64,000 nt of DNA from positions 8,087,019 to 8,151,018 of the forward strand of contig CM069608.1 in the NCBI GenBank assembly GCA_035771175.1. Reading direction: 5' to 3'. Origin of the DNA: Paratinospora sagittata (lineage: Eukaryota > Streptophyta > Magnoliopsida > Ranunculales > Menispermaceae). Below, in pieces: positions 34,601-46,944 of this stretch. The notes beneath the pieces are model-generated. The model was given only the letters and a program-made list of their open reading frames with translations, was not told the DNA's origin and searched no databases. The position numbers and the translations under genes are program-made. Position 1 is the first letter of the stretch. Each line of letters begins with the position of its first letter.

Positions 34601-37600
34601 AAAGTAATTTATCTAAATAAGATCAAGTTAGGGTTTATTGAAAGCTATTGAAAATTTGAACTTGCAAATCCTTTGCTGTCAATCTTGAATTGGAACTTAA
34701 TAGTTTGGGGGCATTGGAAAATCCAATCAAGATTCATCAAAGAATGGTAAGACTCACATTATCTAATCATTATATAATTTTGGGAGAAGATGATCGTTTC
34801 ACAAAGGAGATTCTGATCACAAAATTCAATCCATGCCATAAGTTCAATCTAATCAAATAGTGTCTAGATTAAGAATGAAAAATGGAAAACTCATAATAAT
34901 TCATCTCCAAGACCACCTTTAACTTGGATATGAATATTGATCAAATTGATTAATGGCGGTAGTTTTTATGTACGACCTAAAAAGAACTTATCCTGAAGAA
35001 GAAAATCAACTTATTATGAAACATCTATATAAGACAAATGGTCGCAATTTATGTACAAAAAAATCTAACTATAAACTATAAACTCTGAGACGACATAACA
35101 TACAAATACTAGCTCAAATTTCGATGTTGAAGCCTTACACTTGACAATCTATAACATAGAAAATGAATTAATTTCTTTTCCTGCAGAGCTACATCAATCA
35201 CTTAAATCATGAGACTTCAATAATAATAAATAATAGTATTCAACAATTTTACAATATTTTAACAATGTAGAATTGGATTCATAAGCATTAGAATTCTAGA
35301 TATGGATTAGAACCCTTCTCTTAATTGGATTATGAATCTTAAGATACATTGATTTAAATGAGGATTCCACAACAATGGGTAGATCCAAATGATATGAGTA
35401 ATCCTTGTGACTAACTTAGTACAAACCAAAATTTCTATCACATTTTCCGTGCACCTTTAATAAAATGATCGATGGGATCACTCCCTTAACCAAGAACCAC
35501 CAATCAATTAATTACCACATTTTCCCCATCATCTAAGGAAACAATCAAACAAGGCCATTCCACTTAATAGAAGGCCTAATCTTCTTGTTAAGCACCAATG
35601 GAAATGCCTATACTTCCATGAAAAACCCAATCTCTTTTTTTCAGTCCCCTCCATGCACCAGTCTAACATCCTTAGCTAATGGATTTACTTATTTAGATGA
35701 CTAGAATCTTCTTTACCACCAATTATCGACCTTATGCCCATGACCAATGTGAAAATCCAATCGAAAACATGTTTAATTCTTAAACAACCATACCTGCAAC
35801 AACATCAACCATTGTTCTACCTTCAAACTCCATGTGATAAGAAGCAATATAAAAAAATAAAAACCACAATAGGTTAGAGATCACCATGTACTCCATCAAT
35901 AACCTCCTGTATGCAGAGAGCAAAACCACCTCCCTCATCCTTGTCTCAATCTTAACTTAGATACCTCAAAAGTTTAAGGAAACAATAAAGTATCTGCAAA
36001 GTAAGGGCTGTAACTTGATGATGTAGTTCACAACACCAGCTGAGGCCATGAACATTCGAAGAACCTCCACCACTCAAAAGTAGAACAGCATAAAGAAGAT
36101 ATGAAATATTATGAAAATTCGACTGCAATATCCATAGAAGAAAATAAAAAGGAAAAGGGTTGGAAATATCTTTTGTCCCCATTGAAACATAAGTTGAATA
36201 TACATTATGATACTATTAAACAAATTATGAAGCATTAACAAGTAACAATTCTGTAATACTCCCAAACGCTTACACATGCTCATAATTGAACATGTACACA
36301 GAACATTTAATGAATAGTGAAGTCTCTGTCCAAACTCTCCAATTGGAACCATTCTTTTAATGATAATTATGATATCTCCCTGTATTTGTTAGTCTTAGTT
36401 CACTTGATTAACCATGAATATCAGAGAAGATGCACACTGAACATCATATGTACCCATATGAATGATAATCTCGATGAAATAGATTGGCCATTTTCATAGT
36501 CAAAAATAATTGCAATATACTAGGGAGAGCTCTAATTTTTTTCAATGTATTCTTTACCCAAATAACTTAAAGACAGAGCATTGATACCTTTGAAAAAGGG
36601 TAATTCCACTTAAGGCACTGTGATTTGATTCCGCAAGTTCAGTATTATTTTGAGATGAATCTCTTATTGAACCTCTATCTATTCCGTCATGTATGGATGG
36701 CACAACTGTAATTGTATCAGAAGGGTCAGAAGCACTAGAACCAACTGAAGACTGTGGATGAATTGTTGAAGATCCCACTGTTTGTCTAGAAGAAAATGTC
36801 GCCATTTCTTGTTCATTAATTCTGGGATCTCTACTAATTGATTGCACTGCAATAACAATATTAATGGAGATTAACTAATGTAGAATAGAAGGCTAAAGTT
36901 TCGATCGGTAATTCTGAAAAGAAAAGAAAAGAAAAAACTATCATAGAAAATACACAACCTAAGCAATCAGTTTAAAAAGAAAAGAAAAGAAAAAACTATC
37001 ACAGAAAATACACAACCTAAGTAATCACAAAATGTTAAAAAGTGAAGCACAAACAATCAAAATACGTAGCACAAACAGATAAATGCAGCAATATAGGATT
37101 GTACAATACTTAAAAAACTTGGGTACCCAATGCATGAGGCTTCCACCATTACCAGGTCTAGGGATGGAAATGTACATAACCTTACCCCTAGGTTATGGAG
37201 ATGCTATTTTTGTATTTAAAATTGTGACCTCCAGGTCAGATTTGAGCTACTTTTGTTGTTGTGCCAAGGAATGCCTTTCTACTGTATATTGCTCTAACAC
37301 AATAGCAACTCTAGTAAAACTATGCCAGACAATCAGCACCAACCCGGATGCAATAGAATTACCATGCCAAAAAATATATCCATTGAAATATTAAATAACA
37401 AAATAATAATGGCATAAATCAAAGGCCTCACAATATACTATCGCCAAAGCCTATGCATTAGCAATATGATCTTCACCAAAAGCCAAATGCTTGCAAAATG
37501 GAGCGAATTGTGCCATTCAATGAACAACGCCAAAAGTATCCTACCAATCAGTCCATTACATCCCTTTTTTGATATATATTTGGATCAGCAATGCTAAATA

Positions 37601-40600
37601 TTATAAAGATTCTTCTTCTCTAAATTCATCAACCATCAGTAAGATCAACAGCCATGCCTCACGCTAACAGAAGCAAAGCTGCAGAAGAATACTCTAAATC
37701 ATGGTCTTAAATGCCTATCAGCATGGGCTTGATACTGATCGTGTATGGCAGCAAGATGACAAAAGATGATGCTCAACTGATTGAGATTAAACATGTAGTG
37801 AAGACAAATGAATATCAAATTCCTCTACAACAGCATGGAAGATGGTAGAGTGTCTTATAGGGTTGGTAGGAGAGGGTTTATCAAACAAAAGAACAAGAGA
37901 GGGTTTTTTTTTTCCTTTTCTGACAAGAAACAAAATTATATTAAGAGTGTGTGGAAAACAAAGGAGAGTTGGAGGACTACCAATCCTTCACCAAATAAAA
38001 AGAAATTACAAAATTTTAGCCCATCCCCCTTAAACCAGTCCAACAAGTTGAACCCCTCGCTAGGTAAATCTGAGGAAACATTCTGCTTCGCTTTAAGCAA
38101 GAGCTTTCCCAAACTGCCACACTATCCATGCTAAGTTCTTCAAAGAACCTATGACTACGTTCCAACCAATTTGACAGCGATGGGAGAGATCTCAAAGATT
38201 GGACACGTACCATTGGAGTCGGCACAATGACAGAGAGGGGTCAAACCTTTAGAATAATTATGGAATGAGTGTTGTTGGATTATGGCAGTGCATTGTTCCT
38301 TTTGTTTGTAGTGTTGCATCTTTTGCTTCATTCAGTATTCTGGCTTTATTCTTTGGTACATTTGGCTTATGCGAGAGGAAGAGACAGAGAGAGAGAGAGA
38401 GCAAATGCAAAATGAGCTTTTTGGATATTGTTGAGATTTGTTTCCTATACAAATTTATTTCCTGTATAGATTTGTTTCCTGTACAGAATTATTTCCTTAA
38501 GGATTTATTTCCTTTAAGGAATATAGCAGTTACTAAAATTGTAAATGTTGCTATAAGTACATAGCCTTGTATGTCTATATATATGGAGTCCCTCCATTAA
38601 GACATTACACAAGAATAAATATCCTTTCTCTTCTCCCGTGGATGTAGGCCATAAAGCCGAACCACGTTATATCTTTGTGTCTTTTATTGTTTTAACATGG
38701 TATCAGAGCCCTAGGTTACTATTACTAGGAAATCTGTTTCGGCCTTCATCGTCGAAATCATTATTGTCGGCCTTCATCGCCGGAATCCTCTTGGGTGGCC
38801 TTCATTGTTGTCGCTGCCGGTCATCACTGCTGCTGCCGGAACATTCATCGTCGGAATCCTCGCTAGCGTGGAAACTTCATCGCCATCTTCGTTTGGTTCG
38901 TGCGATTCATCGTCTTCCTCGTCTGGTTCGTGTGACTATTCCTGGTTCATCACCATCAACTTCGTTTTCGATTCATCGACTGAGGATTCTCAGTGGCCTT
39001 TCTCGTCGTCTTCTACTCTGCTCTCACGGTTCATCGTCATCGTCACTCACTGCAACTTTTTCGATTCATCGTCGTCGTCTTCTACTCTACAACTCTTCTT
39101 CCTCCTGCTCCACAGTCGTCATCTTCTTCCCCCACAGTCTTCGTCATCGTCTTTCTTCTGGGGATGGCAAATCGCGATCGTCTGCAACTGCTTTCATTGC
39201 CCATTCTGCAAATCGCGATCGTCTGCAACTGATTCTGCAAATCGCGATCATCTGCAACTAATTCTGCAAATCGCGATCGTCTGCAAACTGCGTTCAAGGT
39301 ACTGTTCATCGTCCTCTTCACCATCAACTTCGTTTTCGTCGTCTTCTTCGTCTTCTCTCTCTTTCTTCTTTCTTTCTCTTCGTCTTCTTCTTCTTTACAT
39401 CTTCTTCTTCACTGTTACATCTTTGAAGAACGGAAAAAAAAAAAAAAAAAAAAAATGTCGATTACTTCTGAAATAGTGCAGACAGAAGAAACAGTTGATA
39501 AAATAGAGAAATGAGAACTACCAAACGTTCAAGCAGCCTACAGACTTGATGAAAAAAATTATTTGAAGTGGTCTCAGCTGGTACGTACTTTTCTGAAGGG
39601 CAGAGGAAAATTAAGTCATTTTTTGGGCACTGGACCTACACCTGGAGATCCTAAGTTTAGAGCGTGGGATAACGAAGATGCTTCTATAATGGCATGGCTA
39701 TGAAATTCTATGGCGCCAAATATTAGTGATACATGCATGTTTCTAACTACAGCCAAAGACATTTGGGATGCCGTTCATCAGACATACTCTAAGGCCCATG
39801 ATGCAGCCCAAGTGTATGAAATCAAAGTGAAAGTTGGAACAACAAAACAAGGCAACATGACGGTCACTGAATATGCCAATGTATTGAAAAATCTCTGGCA
39901 GGAACTTGACCATTATAGGTGTATTGAGACTAAATGCCCCGCAGATGCTGTAATTTTAAAGAACTATATTGAGAAGGATCGAGTCTATGACTTCTTGGCT
40001 GGACTCAATGCAGAGTTTGATCAAGTAAGAGTTCAAACTCTCAGCAAAGAGTTGCTAACTCTGAATGAGACTATCTTCGCTATCCGGACTGAAGAAAGCA
40101 GAAGAAATGTTATGCTCACACCTCAGAAGATGGAAGGTTCAACTATGGTTACCAATCGGAGAAATGATCAGAAGACACACACTCCGCATGTCGAATCATC
40201 AAAGGTCCCAAATCGAGACAATAGGGACAATCTAAGGTGTACTTATTGTCAGAAGACTAGGCATACCAGGAAGAAGTGTTGGAAACTTCATGGCAAGCCT
40301 TCAACTTCCAGTAAAGAATGGGGTTACAATGGAGGACTGCAAAAAATCAGTGGACAAGCACATCTGTCTACGGAACCAACAGTTGCAGCCTACCCGGTGC
40401 CAGATGGCCAAGACGATATTGAAAGATTGAAATCTTTGCTTGGCACTCTTGACAAACCCTCAGGTAGCTGTTCATTGGCCCATTCAGGTAATTTTCCTAT
40501 TTCTATTGGATTTAACGTCTCGGATAAATCTTTTGCTAACTCTTGGGTTATAGATTCCGGTGCTACTGATCACATGACCAATTCTCCCAATATATTTCAT

Positions 40601-43600
40601 ACCTACAACCCATGTCCTAGTAGTCGGAAAATAGCCACAGCTGATGGATCCTTAACCACAGTTGCTGGTAGAGGTAACGTTCACATCAGCCCCACCCTTA
40701 CACTCAGAAATGTTCTTCATGTTCCTAAACTATCTACCAATCTTATCTCTATTAAAAAACTGACCCATGATCTGAGTTGTAATGTAACCTTCTTCCCTAC
40801 TTACTGTGCATTTCAGGACCAGGACTTGGGGACGATGATTGGACATGCTAAGGAACAGGACGGGTTGTATTACCTTGCGACGCCAGTACATCCTATCAAG
40901 AGTAACACTTCATTTCTCTCCGAGCACAAATTTTCCAATAAAGAAAAGCTATGGCTCCATCATCGCCGCCTTGGCCATCCTTCTTTTCGAACCCTTAAAA
41001 TCATGTTTTCCTTTTTTGTTTAAGTCTCTCAATGTTGAAGATTTTCATTGTGAAGTGTGTGAACTCGCGAAACACAAGAGTATATCTTTTCCACTTAGTA
41101 ATGAAAGAAGTTCAGATCCTTTTGATCTCATTCATAGTGATATTTGGGGTCCCTCTCCAATACCTAATGTTTCTGGAGCGCGATGGTTTGTGTCCTTCAT
41201 AGATGATTGTACTAGAGTCTCGTGGATATTCTTATTGAAACAAAAATCCGATGTGAGCTTTGTTCTTCCTACCTTCCATAACATGATACACACCCAGTTT
41301 GGTGCTAAAATCAAGAGATTTCGATCTGACAATGCTCGAGACTATTTTAATCAAACATTGACCAATTACTTCCAAACCGAGGGAATCATTCATGAATCAT
41401 CTTGTGTTCACACTCCACAACAAAATGGAGTTGCTGAAAGAAAAAACGGTCACCTACTTGATACAACCCGAGCCTTTTTATTTCAGCATAATATGCCTAA
41501 GTCCTATTGGGGGGAAGCTGTCCTTACTGCAACACATCTTATTAACCGTCTACCATCCCGGACCCTTGATTTCAAAAGTCCTATGGAAAAGCTACGTCAA
41601 TTTTATCCTAAGCTTAAAATCTCTAATAATCTTATACCTAAAATATTTGGGTGTGCTGCATTTGTCCATGTTCACCAACCCAACAGGGGAAAGTTGGACC
41701 CTAGAGCTCTTAAGTGTGTTTTTGTCAGATACTCTTCCACTCAAAAGGGATATAAATGTTATCATCCGCCATCAAAGAAATTCTTCGTCTCAGTCGATGT
41801 CACTTTCTATGAACCTGAGCCCTATTTTACCGCCCCTCCTCTTCCGGGGGAGAATGTCATCATGGAAGATACGAATCAGAACTCCCTTGATAACCCTTTT
41901 GCCCTTTTTGACCCCTTCCAACAAACCAAACCTGAATCTCCCACACCTCCTGTACCCAATGACGAACCTAAGGATCGGATGACTGGACAAGTGTACTCAA
42001 GGAATAAAGCCGCAGCTCCTGAACCGATGCAAGCTCAAGAATCTGAACCAATCCCTGAGAATGAGGTAACAAATCCTGAACCCTCCTTACAAATTTCATT
42101 AGTTCCTGAAACTAACAATGATCTTTTAGCCTCTGAACCTGACAATGACCTTCCTATTGCCATTAGAAAGGGAACAAGGGAATGCACAAAACATCCCTTG
42201 TATCCACTATCTCATGTTGTATCCTTTGAGAAGTTTTCACAAACCCATAAGAGTTTCCTTACCAACCTGAATAATATCCAGACTCCTACGTCATTATCCG
42301 AGGCTTTATCTAATACAAATTGGAAACAAGCTATGAATGTGGAAATGGAAACCCTGGAGAAAAATACAACATGGGAGTTGGTAGACTTGCCTCCAGGAAA
42401 GAAATCTGTTGGATGCAAATGGGTTTATACAGTAAAATACAAAGCAGATGGGTCCCTAGAGCGCTACAAGGCAAGATTGGTAGCCAAAGGATATACTCAG
42501 ACATATGGTGTGGATTATCAAGAGACATTTGCTCCAGTTGCAAAAATGAATACTGTAAGACTTCTTTTGTCATTGGCAGCTAATTATGACTGGGATCTGC
42601 AACAATTTGATGTAAAAAACGCATTTTTACATGGGGATTTAGAGGAAGAAATCTATATGGAAGTGCCTCCAGGACTTGGCACCACTGATAAAGTGTGCAA
42701 ATTAAAAAAGGCATTGTATGGACTTAAACAATCTCCGAGGGCATGGTTTGGTCGGTTTGCCAAAGTAATGACAAGTATGGGATATAAACAAAGCCAAGGA
42801 GATCACACTCTGTTTATTAAGCACTCGACTTCAGGGGGAGTTACAGCTTTATTAGTGTATGTTGATGACATCATCATGACAGGAAACAATGAAAATGAGA
42901 GGCAAAATTTGAAGCGGTGTTTGACTGAGGAATTTGAGATCAAGGAACTAGGGAGATTGAAATACTTCCTAGGGATTGAAGTGGCACACTCTAAACAGGG
43001 AATCTTTATCTCTCAACAGAAGTACATTACAGACCTTCTTAAAGAACAGGGAAGCTAGCATGCAAACCAATGAATACTCCTATTGATCTTAATCACAAGC
43101 TTGGAGAAGCTGAAGAAGCGCTGACTGTTAATAAAGAGATGTATCAAAGACTAGTAGGAAGACTCATCTATCTCTCTCACACAAGCCCTAATATTGCATA
43201 TGCAGTGAGTGTAATAAGTCAGTTCATGCACAATCCTAAAGATATTCATTTGCAAGCAGCTAATCGCGTTCTACAGTATCTTAAGGGGACTCCAGGACAG
43301 GGCATCCTATTTAAACTACACACAGGAATGGTTCTTAAAGCATATACTGATTCAGACTATGCTGGTTCAGTAGTTGACAGAAGATCAACTACTGGATATT
43401 GTACGTTTCTTGGTGGGAATTTGGTGACATGGCGAAGTAAAAAACAGAATGTAGTGGTCGGATCTAGTGCTGAAGCAGAATTTCGAGCAATGGCACAAGG
43501 GGTTTGTGAGCTATTATGGTTGCAGATAATTTTGACAGATTTGAAGATACACTGGGATGGCCCTATGAGACTCTATTGTGACAATAAATCTGCAATTAGC

Positions 43601-45462
43601 ATTGCCCATAACCCAGTCCAACATGATCGAACCAAGCATATAGAGATTGATAGACACTTTATTAAAGAGAAGCTTGACAGTGGGTTGATCTGTACTCCAT
43701 ATGTGTCTACCAATAATCAGCTCGCCGATATGCTCACTAAAGGGTTAAATTATACTGTATTTCAAGCAAATGTGTCCAAGCTGGGAATGGTAAACCTTTA
43801 TTCACCAGCTTGAGGGGGAGTGTTGAGATTTGTTTCCTATACAAATTTATTTCCTGTATAGATTTGTTTCCTGTACAGAATTATTTCCTTTAAGGAATAT
43901 AGCAGTTACTAAAATTGTAAATGTTGCTATAAGTACATAGCCTTGTATGTCTATATATATGGAGTCCCTCCATTAAGACATTACACAAGAATAAATATCC
44001 TTTCTCTTCTCCCGTGGATGTAGGCCATAAAGCCGAACCACGTTATATCTTTGTGTCTTTTATTGTTTTAACAGATATTGTAAAACTGAAGTTGCATATC
44101 ATTAGTGACCTAAAGAATAAAATTTTCAAAGCTCATGGGTGGAACAATATAAATTACATGCAAAGAAAACCTACCAGCAATCTCAGAGAAACAGCGAGTA
44201 AAATATGAAGTTGTTTCTGCAAGATAGGAAGCAGCTTCATCAAGTGATGGGACAGAAGTGAAAAGTTGAGGAATAAACCCCTCATCTCTTGAGCCACCAT
44301 CATGAACCTGACAAAACAGAAATTACTAGAGGTTGGAATTGGTAAGCCTATCAATTCAGCCAACCAGATATTGGTAGAGTAAAAGAAAAGTTAATTTCTA
44401 AAACAAGGAACAGAAAAATAAGCAAAGAAAAAAAAATGAATAAAAAGGAAGCAATATTGCCTTTATGAAACAAGGGGAAAAAAGGTGCATTATTCAGAGC
44501 TAGTCAAACCAAAAGCAAGGTCCTAAGCAGATGAAGATTTTCTATAGTTCCAAATACCAAGTACTCAGCACTTGCATATTAAGGACCACCTCCAAAACTC
44601 CAACCCATGTTTTTGTGGTTACAAGCAAAAGATTTCTACAATATCATCAAAGCAATGACTAATCACACGCACCCACCCACTCCCCCAAAAAAAATTAATA
44701 AAATAAAATAACAATTCAATAAAAAAGAACAAAAATAAGAAGGAAAAAAAAAAAGAGAGAGAGTAATACATAAAACCCATTGTTAAGACGTGGACAAATA
44801 TCTGACTTCTTTATTAATGCTCTTACAATGCATTTACATGTAAATGAGATACTGAATACACATGTATTTCCCAATTATACAATTGATGTTCTAGGTTTTA
44901 GTTCTCGGTGCAAGGACATCTCAATAAATTATGGATCAATGTGGTCATGTCCTTTCCCCAAAACAATTCAGTAAAATGCACACGTTATCATCTAGTTGAT
45001 CAACCACAACACATGCAAATAAAACCCCATACTATCATTCCAGTCCTAGAACAAAATACAGAGAAACATGTTCATTCTTTAAGTTGATAAAATTGTAGAG
45101 AACCAATTCATACATACTTATAAAAATGACACACAGTGACAAAAGCTTTACAAACACCCATAAAACACACACAGGCATTTATAAACTGAAGATGACTGGT
45201 CATGAATTTCATGTACTGATTTTATAGATGAGTTCCTAACATTTTATGACAAGTTCTCAAGGAAGCAACACAACAAATTAAGGTAAAGAAGGTAACTAAC
45301 ATGGTTATATGCCCAATATAGATAACATGAAAGCCATCACATCCAAATGAAGTCCTCAACACATAAAAGCTGAATGAAAACAACCTACTAAACTGTAACA
45401 TTCTGGACCCTTACCGCCAAAGGTTGCCTTGCTTGTTCACTTTTAGAGTCCCCAGTTCTCAT
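28164..45462 (-). CDS. Alpha/beta-hydrolase superfamily protein (At1g10040-like), 8 exons
   Basis: Coding exons, minus strand, in order: 45462-45415, 44307-44175, 36846-36588, 31421-31293, 31169-31120, 30719-30622, 30557-30270, 28652-28164. They total 1494 nt (497 codons plus stop), all junctions keep frame and introns are GT-AG. The protein has a variable N-terminus (DEGFIPQLFTSVPSLDEAA) and a conserved RARRTVRGSADDIGWLQ, then VYLLVPGLFSNHGPLYF. The nucleophile elbow LLGHSKGG puts Ser near residue 270; likely acid and base are Asp429 (SDGL) and His453 (LDHAWM). I recognise the Arabidopsis At1g10040-type family, with no established substrate; no signal peptide is seen. The 7.3-kb second intron carries a whole copia element. 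The ATG is the first in frame; a short N-terminal extension from an upstream exon is possible. Confidence 0.88.
28653..30269 (-). other. Hydrolase last intron
   Basis: Intron with no gene or mobile element I can name; a 25-bp direct duplication lies at about 29155-29205. Confidence 0.6.
30270..30557 (-). CDS. Hydrolase exon with nucleophile elbow
   Basis: 96 codons, ASVEKNAREIKEYIEEIYWG to LICKVIK, with GHSKGG. Donor AAG|GTATGTGT, acceptor TTTTCAG. Confidence 0.9.
31441..31563. repeat. 63-bp tandem duplication next to a splice acceptor
   Basis: Two copies starting TGACCAATGCTACTTATATT, 20 bp upstream (in gene sense) of the exon that begins at 31421. Confidence 0.88.
32200..32490 (+). mobile_element. 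LINE 3'-end fragment in intron
   Basis: A plus-strand frame with SAFYLASLWVSSCKLA and GEWLRGWVPILDGLVI-stop is followed by a 3' UTR ending TTTGTTTCTTGTC and an A run (from 32480), the tail style of plant L1 elements. Only the far 3' end is kept; start and TSD are uncertain. Confidence 0.5.
32996..33558. mobile_element. MITE candidate with GTTGTCAAAAT ends
   Basis: Inverted ends GTTGTCAAAATTC (left) and GTTGTCAAAATCG (complement of right), with an AT-rich interior of repeated GATTCAT and ACGATT words. No convincing TSD. Confidence 0.5.
33559..36587 (-). other. Hydrolase intron, remainder
   Basis: Non-coding. Some stretches (32590-32930 and 34150-34480) look like very old retroelement coding sequence but give no readable motif. 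Confidence 0.5.
36588..36846 (-). CDS. Hydrolase exon 3 (Ser/Thr-rich segment)
   Basis: Encodes a low-conservation Ser-rich part (SISRDPRINEQEMATFSS to SNHSALSGITLFQ). It joins in phase with SLIYRARRTVRG in the next exon. Confidence 0.82.
36916..37033. repeat. 58-bp tandem duplication, purine-rich
   Basis: Two copies of a GAAAAGAAAAG-led block followed by ACTATCAYAGAAAATACAC. Confidence 0.85.
37900..38230 (-). mobile_element. Possible LINE tail
   Basis: A T run (37908-37917) is followed by GACAAGAAACAAAATTATAT, the complement of the TTTGTTTCTTGTC plus A-tail seen at 32465-32490. Upstream coding sequence is not recognisable. Confidence 0.35.
38429..38697 (+). repeat. Copia A 5' LTR
   Basis: TGTTGAGATTTG...TTTTAACA, with a likely TATA box (TCTATATATATGG at about 38575-38587). 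Confidence 0.92.
38698..38709 (+). other. Copia A primer-binding site
   Basis: TGGTATCAGAGC immediately after the LTR, complementary to initiator tRNA-Met. Confidence 0.92.
39168..39293. repeat. 29-bp repeats with ATCGCGATCG palindrome
   Basis: Four copies (the first two separated by a longer spacer) of CAAATCGCGATCGTCTGCAA in the leader of copia A, in a region otherwise rich in TCGTCT words. Confidence 0.85.
39455..41023 (+). pseudogene. Copia A gag-protease frame with two stops
   Basis: Starts MSITSEIVQTEE just after a 22-A run. TGA codons at 39512 and 39701 interrupt it (the second where Trp is likely). Downstream it is open: a UBN2-type gag (AKDIWDAVHQTYSKAHDAA, LKNLWQELDHY), a CCHC knuckle (CTYCQKTRHTRKKC), the protease WVIDSGATDHMT and GAG-pre-integrase LWLHHRRLGHPSFRTLK. 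It ends by frameshift at the T-rich site near 41005-41020. Confidence 0.88.
41000..43058 (+). pseudogene. Copia A integrase-reverse transcriptase
   Basis: The frame continues pol after the shift: HCEVCELAKHKS (zinc), SFIDDCTRVSWIF, RFRSDNARDYF and GVAERKNGHL (integrase DDE region), then WVYTVKYKADGSLERYKARL, FDVKNAFLHGDLEEEIYMEV and LLVYVDDIIMTGN (RT, YVDD). It breaks at 43050 by loss of one base, after TDLLKEQ. Apart from the shifts the motifs are intact, in keeping with a young insertion. Confidence 0.9.
43070..43813 (+). CDS. Copia A RNase H region
   Basis: 247 codons in the frame following the last shift: AYTDSDYAGSVVDRRSTTGY, VTWRSKKQNVVVGSSAEAEF, LYCDNKSAISIAHNPVQHDR and TKHIEIDRHFIKEKL, ending just before the polypurine tract GCTTGAGGGGGAG. 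It is the C-terminal end of pol, not a separate gene. Confidence 0.88.
   Translation: MNTPIDLNHKLGEAEEALTVNKEMYQRLVGRLIYLSHTSPNIAYAVSVISQFMHNPKDIHLQAANRVLQYLKGTPGQGILFKLHTGMVLKAYTDSDYAGSVVDRRSTTGYCTFLGGNLVTWRSKKQNVVVGSSAEAEFRAMAQGVCELLWLQIILTDLKIHWDGPMRLYCDNKSAISIAHNPVQHDRTKHIEIDRHFIKEKLDSGLICTPYVSTNNQLADMLTKGLNYTVFQANVSKLGMVNLYSPA
43821..44073 (+). repeat. Copia A 3' LTR
   Basis: Follows the polypurine tract directly; nearly identical to the 5' LTR. Confidence 0.92.
44175..44307 (-). CDS. Hydrolase exon 2
   Basis: VHDGGSRDEGFIPQLFTSVP through SYFTRCFSEIA; acceptor TTTTGTCAG, donor CTG|GTAGGT. Confidence 0.85.
44308..45414 (-). other. Hydrolase intron, no element seen
   Basis: AT-rich intron; nothing recognisable beyond a purine-rich stretch at about 44690-44765. 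Confidence 0.5.
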
Positions 45463-45954
45463 GGTTGAAGCCAAATTCTGCAAAATGTAATTATAAAATT
45501 TTTAACAGCAAGAATATGCTCAAGTATCATCAAGAGTCAACTAAAAACACCATTAAAATCCACGTGTTACAAAGAACCCATTTATTAGGAGAGTCTGAAA
45601 GGCCAAGTAATGTTCACCTTTTGACTTCTTCACTCCCCTTCTTCCAACTGAACAGAGACTCTTCAAAACTACCATTGAAAGATATCAGATCTCTTAGGAT
45701 GACTGGTTTAAATGGTAAAGATAATAAAAAGCTAATTGAAATTATTTCTAATGAAAGAAATCAATGGTTCAAACCACACATGAACATAGGATATTCCATA
45801 TCGATGTAAGAACTTCAGCACAAGAAACAATATCTTCCCATAAACTTCTTTGGTTGAACTAGAAACAGCTATTTCCAAGATCACTACTAAAGTACTAATG
45901 CAGAAAAATATTTCAATGCTGAATAGAAATGCAGATTTAAAAAATCAAATAATA

Positions 45955-45990
45955 ATGATGGTGATGATGATGATGATGATGATGATGATT
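45955..45990. repeat. (GAT)n microsatellite
   Basis: About ten GAT triplets with one GGT interruption. Confidence 0.9.
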
Positions 45991-46111
45991 AAGCATCCAT
46001 AAATTGCCCACACTAACTTACTTATGGACAACCTAAGAATTCACCAAATACATACAAAATTTAAGGTCACAGTACCAAGAACCCTCCAAGTCAAGGTCAT
46101 TTTGGAGTTTT

Positions 46112-46645
46112 TTTTTTTTAATTATATTAATAAAAAGAATAAAGAATAAAGAAGGTGGAGGACAAAGAGTCCACCAAGGGAAGAAAAGGGCTAAAATAGT
46201 AAAATTACTACATTAAGATCAACTAAGGGCCTAGCCAATAGATAGACTATGAGAGCTTTCTTTTTGACCAAGATACAACCCAAGTTAATCAGAATTTGAT
46301 TAGGTCCCAAACAAAAGCCGCCTAACTAGGCATCTTCAAAAACTCTCTAGTTCCTCTATCCAAATGATCAGAGTATGGGCAACACCACCGTATTCCATAT
46401 CTTCCAAAACCCTTGTAGAGGCTTTTTCCCCTCTTGAAAGCTCCAAATATCCTTGACACTGTCCAGAGGAGGACTAGGCACACCTACCTCACTTCTCAGC
46501 TTTCCTCAAATAACCTGGGAGAACGAGCACTGCACAAGGATGTGGTCATCAAACTCCCCTCCCTTTTTACAAAGAATGCAATACTAAGAGCTTATCAAAA
46601 GATATAATCTACTTCCTTGACTAAATACATTAAGGTGATAAACAT
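46112..46645 (-). mobile_element. LINE 3' fragment (zf-RVT end)
   Basis: A T run at about 46112 marks the tail. On the minus strand one reads LCKKGGEFDDHILVQCSF, then EVGVPSPPLDSVKDIWSF and FWKIWNTVVLPILWS, the usual zf-RVT and following segment of plant L1 ORF2. Stops interrupt it. Confidence 0.65.
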
Positions 46646-46944
46646 CCATTGCTCTGGGCCCACCTATATCCCCATATCAACTTTGAAATATTAAAATCTC
46701 TCTATATATTTCTTTCACTCTCTTTCCCAAATAGAAATATAGGGTACAAGTTATGTCTTACTACACACACTAAACGAAGACAAGTTATGCAAACCCACCA
46801 TGCCCAAAGAAAAAAAAAACCAATGCAAAGCTAGAAAATTTTAAAAAAAAAATTAAAATTAAAATTAAAAAACAATGCAAAGCCATACAAAATTTATTTC
46901 AAAAAAAAAAGATTGTGAAAATGAATTGCGGGACTATTGGTTAT

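Larger units (their letters stand above)
38429..44073 (+). mobile_element. Copia A: nearly complete Ty1/copia element, TSD GATAT
   Basis: 5645 bp with LTRs at 38429-38697 and 43821-44073 and perfect GATAT on both sides (38424-38428, 44074-44078). Order: primer site, leader, gag, protease, integrase, RT, RNase H, polypurine tract. The two LTRs differ mainly by a 16-bp indel in a TTTCCTTAAGG repeat, so insertion is recent. It lies antisense in the second coding intron of the hydrolase gene. Gag stops and frameshifts make it non-autonomous. Confidence 0.95.

Noticed and set aside
38638..39476. Ser-rich ORFs of 207 and 223 codons
   Set aside because: They arise from TCG/TCT repeats in the copia A leader between primer site and gag, in several frames, and start inside the LTR.
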